60,811 nt of DNA from an uncultured Eubacteriales bacterium (GTDB lineage Bacteria; Bacillota; Clostridia; Oscillospirales; Oscillospiraceae). Numbering within the stretch: position 1 is the stretch's first letter; every line of letters starts with the position of its first letter. The position numbers and the translations under genes are program-made. Under the pieces are notes generated by a model, which did not search any database, had not been told where the DNA came from, and was given only the letters and a program-made list of their open reading frames with translations. The stretch spans positions 1 to 60,811 of the forward strand of contig CASFNR010000005.1 in NCBI GenBank assembly GCA_949296115.1, read 5' to 3'. This document shows, one piece after another, positions 57,780-60,811 of this stretch.

Positions 57780-59130
57780 TATTTTCTTCAGCAACGCTGC
57801 AATGGCGAAGCAAGAGACCAGGCGTATGCAGAGGCGGGGAAGGAAGCGTGGGACACGGCGGTTACATCCGCCCTGTCCCAGGTCGGCGCAGGAATCAGAG
57901 CGAATGCCGCCGCTGCCGGGCAGCTGGATACCCAGCAGATCCAGACTGTACAGCAGAACCCGGAAATCCAGCAGACGCAAACGGCAGTTCAGGCAGAGAC
58001 CGGGAAGCCGACACAGAAGGCGGCGGAGCAGGTCCAGGAACCGTACCAGGCGGAACAGATTCGACAGGACAATCCCAAGAGCGATTCCACGGTGAATCTT
58101 GCGGAGGGGATTCCAACTCTTCAGACGGAGCAGCGGGTTAAGACGCCTGAAGAAATCCAGGTGGAACAGGCTATAGCAAAAAACCCTGGGTACAGACAGC
58201 GCCAAAGCCGGGGGCCGTTGACTTCCAGGCGGGAAACGGGTACAATCAAAACACAGACCTTACAGGAGGGGCGCAAAATGGACAACAGGCAGCCCAGCGG
58301 ACAGAAACAGGAGTTGATGGCACAGGAGAAATGGATCATGGTGGAGTTCAATGGAACCGGAAGGCGATTCCTATATTGCATTCCGGGATGACCAGATTAT
58401 CCGGTCAGAAATCACCAGCTTTTCCTAGGACGGGCAGTTGGGGCGCTATGTTTCCCCCAGGCTGATTTATGAGTACGGAGACAAACCAACGCAGACATAT
58501 CTTTATCTTACGGGTCAAGGAGGAGACAGCAATGGCGGATTGGAAAGCGATTTACGAACGGGCGGAGGATCGCCATTTGGAAATGCTGAATCGGCTGGTA
58601 GCGGAACTTCAGGCGGAAAGAGAAGCACAGAAGGACTTCTCGCAGGATACGACTGGTACAACAACGATGTCGAAAGAGGAGAAGCCCCGCGACTGATACA
58701 GCGTTCTGAAAACAGGAAAACGGGAAAAGGATTGAATCCGTCAGCGCCTTTAAACAGTACACAACAGACGGACACCTTGGGGCAGTCCACGCAGGAAGGA
58801 CAGTATCAGCCGACAAAAGCGGTTGGAGCTGCTGGTCAGAACTTTTCCGGGAAAGCTGCCTATCAGGATTTGCTGTATGATGGGAATGTGCAGCGGGACC
58901 AGGCCGGGGATGTGCGGCCTATGGAAGTCCCTAAAACGGACAGCTACGGACGTAGGGTGTCGGATTTTGTGGGTAACGCCTACGGAGCGGAAGTTACACC
59001 GGACAGGATGGCTGCTTCTCAGGTTAGGGCTACCATGAAAGAGAAGTGGGTCGCATGGAGATATATCCTCCTCTTGCTTTTTATCACAAGAGGAGGTATA
59101 CTGTTTCTGCTCCTCTTGCTTGAGTGGTAA
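57780..59130 (+). pseudogene. Broken integrative-element protein (5' truncated, frameshifts, amber stop)
   Basis: From 57780 a frame of 204 codons is open without a start; it encodes a Gln/Ala-rich, linker-like chain (AYAEAGKEAWDTAVTSALSQVG). Near the A6 run at about 58183 protein-like sequence appears in another frame (KPGAVDFQAGNGYNQNTD). From about 58351 a third frame reads MEPEGDSYIAFRDDQIIRSE, meets TAG at 58426, and then stays open to 59130 (GRYVSPRLIYEYGDKPTQ, YGRRVSDFVGNAYGAEVTPDR). The last 30 residues are a hydrophobic tail. It looks like the decayed end of a large conjugative-element protein; the family was not identified. Confidence 0.6.
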
Positions 59131-59181
59131 CTGACTGGGGGTAGCATCTGGGGCCGGTGCTGGTAACACCTTCCCCGCCTG

Positions 59182-59219
59182 ACCCGGTGGCCGCTGGTAA
59201 CGGCTGCCGGGTCTTTTTT
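59182..59219 (+). terminator. Terminator after the broken element gene
   Basis: ACCCGG/CCGGGT outer arms with inner GGCCG/CGGCT pairs (59182-59212), then CTTTTTT. Confidence 0.8.
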
Positions 59220-59400
59220 ATTTGCCTTGCTGCTTCTTCGCTTCCAGGCCCAGCGGGAGCAGCTCCCGGGTGGCCTGCGCTTGGGAGCCGGATTCCTTCA
59301 GAAACTGGTATAAATCCGGGTCCTGGTTCCTATTGACTTTGACCCGGGCAACCAGGACATTCTCTGCTTCCCAACGGGTCTTGCTTGGATGGTCTTGCAC
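59218..59400 (-). CDS. Small mobile-element protein, ribbon-helix-helix-like
   Basis: 60 residues from a GTG with AAAGGAG 7 bases before it. It resembles small proteins common in Firmicutes phages and conjugative elements with a KWDAENT-type start and an NKNTDADI stretch (here TRWEAENVLVARVKVNRNQDPDLYQFL). The C-terminus is basic. DNA binding is inferred from that likeness. Its neighbours are broken element genes. Confidence 0.6.
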   Translation of the reverse strand: MQDHPSKTRWEAENVLVARVKVNRNQDPDLYQFLKESGSQAQATRELLPLGLEAKKQQGK

Positions 59401-59502
59401 AGTTTCGCTCCTTTCTCGGAGTGATCGGGTCTTGCTTTTTCCTGCCTGCTGTGATACGATGGGGGCGGATGGATGGCAGGCTCTATGCCGCCCCTCTGCT
59501 TT

Positions 59503-59548
59503 AGGCTCCCTGTGCTGTGGTAGGCGCTGGGGAGCCTATTTTATTTTC
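59503..59548 (+). terminator. Terminator in the relic zone
   Basis: AGGCTCCC (59503-59510) with GGGAGCCT (59530-59537), then ATTTTATTTT. The gene it once served is not identifiable; 59401-59610 has no other clear feature. Confidence 0.6.
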
Positions 59549-59610
59549 ACTGTTTGGTTCCGGTGGCAATGTACTTGATACATTCCGTCGCTTCTTCTGC
59601 TGTGTGACCA

Positions 59611-59964
59611 TTGGCAATCAGCCAATCAAGCCCATGCTGCGGACCGCCTTTCTATGAGCGCCCCTACCGTGGGGATGACATCGATCCGTACACCTATGAC
59701 GGCCACGTGAGCATTGAGGACTACGACCTGATGCACAAATTGTGGAGCAAGACTGGGGACAGGACCACCCCAAAGAAGCCTGAACCCATCCCCGTCCTGG
59801 ATTACCACCAACATCGCAAGTTGCGGCGGCTGGTACACAAGCGCTGCAGATATGACGGCGGCAACTGCATTGCGCTGGGCGAGGGGGAGGAATGCGTCTG
59901 CATCCAGTCCATTTCCTACTCCCTGCTGTAACGCTGGTTTCGGGTGTCGGCGTGGGCCTGTTAG
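59611..59964 (+). pseudogene. Cysteine-rich VLP-domain gene, truncated by a stop at a conserved Cys
   Basis: The frame reads PFYERPYRGDDIDPY and then HRKLRRLVHKRCRYDGGNC with GEECVCIQSISYSLL, the core of the cysteine-rich VLP family of conjugative elements. The family continues LLCRWFR; here TAA replaces the Cys codon at 59929-59931 and RWFRV follows in the same frame. A second stop comes at 59962. The rest of the protein is absent, so the gene is dead. Confidence 0.78.
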
Positions 59965-60192
<228 letters not shown>

Positions 60193-60293
60193 CTGATGGC
60201 AACATTAAAGAAAAAATACGGCTTGCGCATGTATAAACCGAAGAGCGAAATTTCGGATTGGCTAATTCAATATAAGGGTTCGTAAAAATTGAT

Positions 60294-60329
60294 AGCCTCC
60301 AAGGTTTCTGAAGAAACTCTGGAGGCTAA
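60294..60329 (-). terminator. Terminator of the FAD-oxidoreductase fragment
   Basis: TAGCCTCCA (60294-60302) with TGGAGGCTA (60321-60329), an inner GTTTC/GAAAC stem, and ATCAATTTTTA on the minus strand. Confidence 0.75.
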
Positions 60330-60349
60330 TCTTAATTTGAAGAACGACA

Positions 60350-60685
60350 TCAAACAGCCTTGACACCATGTTCAAGCAGACGTTTTTGCAGCAGTTTTAC
60401 ATCTACATCTCTGGGCTGAATGCCGTTTTTTACACAAATTGCCGCAGCAATCCCGGCGGCCTGGCCCATGTTGGCACAAATCGGCATGACCCGATAGTTG
60501 GCATGGGCCATATGGGTGCCGGAAATGTCCCGCCCGGCCAGCAGCAGTCCGTCGATGGTTTCCGGAACCAGACAGCCGTAGGGAATGGTGTAGTAGGTGG
60601 CGGTAAAGGCATCCTGGGCGCCGGTGGCATCCAAACCGTTGCCGCTCATGTTGTGGACGTCAAAGTTAAAGCTTGCATATGTCAT
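60350..60685 (-). pseudogene. 3' fragment of an FAD-dependent oxidoreductase
   Basis: About 111 codons encoding the C-terminus of the FAD_oxidored family: YTIPYGCLVPETIDGLLLAGRD and GTHMAHANYRVMPICANMGQAAGIAA, which form the FAD-binding closing segment. Similarity ends abruptly near 60685. The frame stays open to 60775 but the residues there are not family-like, and the opposite strand looks coding. The N-terminal dinucleotide-binding half is absent, so the gene is cut by a junction or lies across an assembly join. Confidence 0.75.
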
Positions 60686-60779
60686 CATCAACGGCGAAAC
60701 CATCGTCAAGAGCGCAGAACACACCGGCAAGAGAAGCGGCTGCGTCCTGAGACAGAAAAACAAGGAGGTTGTCAAATAA
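60683..60779 (+). other. 3' end of an unidentified plus-strand gene after the junction
   Basis: A protein-like frame (VIINGETIVKSAEH, then GCVLRQKNKEVVK, TAA at 60777-60779) starts at about the point where the FAD oxidoreductase homology stops. It has no start within it. It overlaps the next ATG as TAATG, typical of an operon. Origin not recognised; phage or mobile element is likely. Confidence 0.45.
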
Positions 60780-60811
60780 TGGCCAGAAACGTATTGAATA
60801 CCAAGAATGCC
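60779..60811 (+). CDS. 5' end of a gene cut by the window edge
   Basis: ATG at 60779 with AAGGAGG 10 bases upstream, encoding MARNVLNTKNA to the window end. The stop of the preceding frame overlaps it (TAATG). Only 11 codons are visible, so no function can be given. Confidence 0.5.
   Translation, partial: MARNVLNTKNA

Noticed and set aside
57741-58205. Leu/Arg-rich minus-strand frame
   Set aside because: Composition typical of an antisense shadow; the opposite strand reads as a Gln/Ala-rich protein linker.

Overview
The window looks like a chromosome segment from an endospore-forming, gut-type Clostridia member of the Firmicutes, most like the Oscillospirales/Ruminococcaceae. The evidence is spoIIR and a spoVAD-spoVAE operon, ireB, AddAB-type recombination genes, a T-box leader, a glycine riboswitch, strong AGGAGG ribosome sites, sigma-A promoters with 17-bp spacers, and a fairly GC-rich composition. 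No species can be named from the sequence alone.

Layout. 1-7.3 kb: a multi-hairpin repeat, rsmE, tRNA-Leu(GAG), an IS200/IS605 relic, a HAD phosphatase with a ZIP metal transporter, an alpha/beta hydrolase, a glycine riboswitch with glyA, and a PadR module whose promoter carries a perfect inverted repeat. 7.3-14.3 kb: a 1414-residue orphan 2-hydroxyacyl-CoA dehydratase activase, a YjdF-like membrane protein and an LRR surface protein. 14.4-22.7 kb: a nine-enzyme aromatic amino-acid operon on the minus strand (DAHP synthase, tyrA, aroB, aroA, aroC, pheA, an aroE-aroK fusion, aroQ). It holds every step from E4P plus PEP to chorismate and the first branch steps to Phe and Tyr. Upstream lies a 22-codon leader peptide with nine Phe/Tyr codons and mutually exclusive RNA hairpins, which is classical ribosome-mediated attenuation. 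22.7-28.5 kb: VanZ-like and zinc phospholipase C-like proteins, a Hanks-type kinase with an extracytoplasmic Fn3-like part, and a divergent zinc-ribbon/BIG2 membrane protein.

28.6-41.7 kb: ispE, spoIIR, addB-addA, spoVAD-spoVAE plus an unreported-looking 32-residue peptide gene, two acetyltransferases, an NlpC/P60 hydrolase, an unknown gene under a palindromic promoter, and ireB. 41.8-48.1 kb: pheS-pheT behind a T-box leader with a Phe (UUC) specifier, nnrD, a lipoprotein, a solitary MazF and an unknown protein. 48.2-55.8 kb: a complete oligopeptide ABC importer (oppABCDF), translationally coupled to a small membrane protein and followed by an L-cysteine desulfidase-family enzyme. 56-57.6 kb: a VanX-like D-Ala-D-Ala dipeptidase lipoprotein.

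57.7-60.8 kb is a graveyard of mobile DNA: an integrative-element protein broken by frameshifts and an amber codon, a cysteine-rich VLP gene with a stop at a conserved Cys, the last 75 codons of an HsdM methylase, and the 3' end of an FAD oxidoreductase joined to foreign sequence.

The main biological theme is aromatic amino-acid economy. Phenylalanine supply is sensed twice by different RNA logic: charged tRNA-Phe by the T-box at pheST, and Phe/Tyr-dependent translation of a leader peptide at the biosynthetic operon. Both would raise expression when charged tRNA is scarce.
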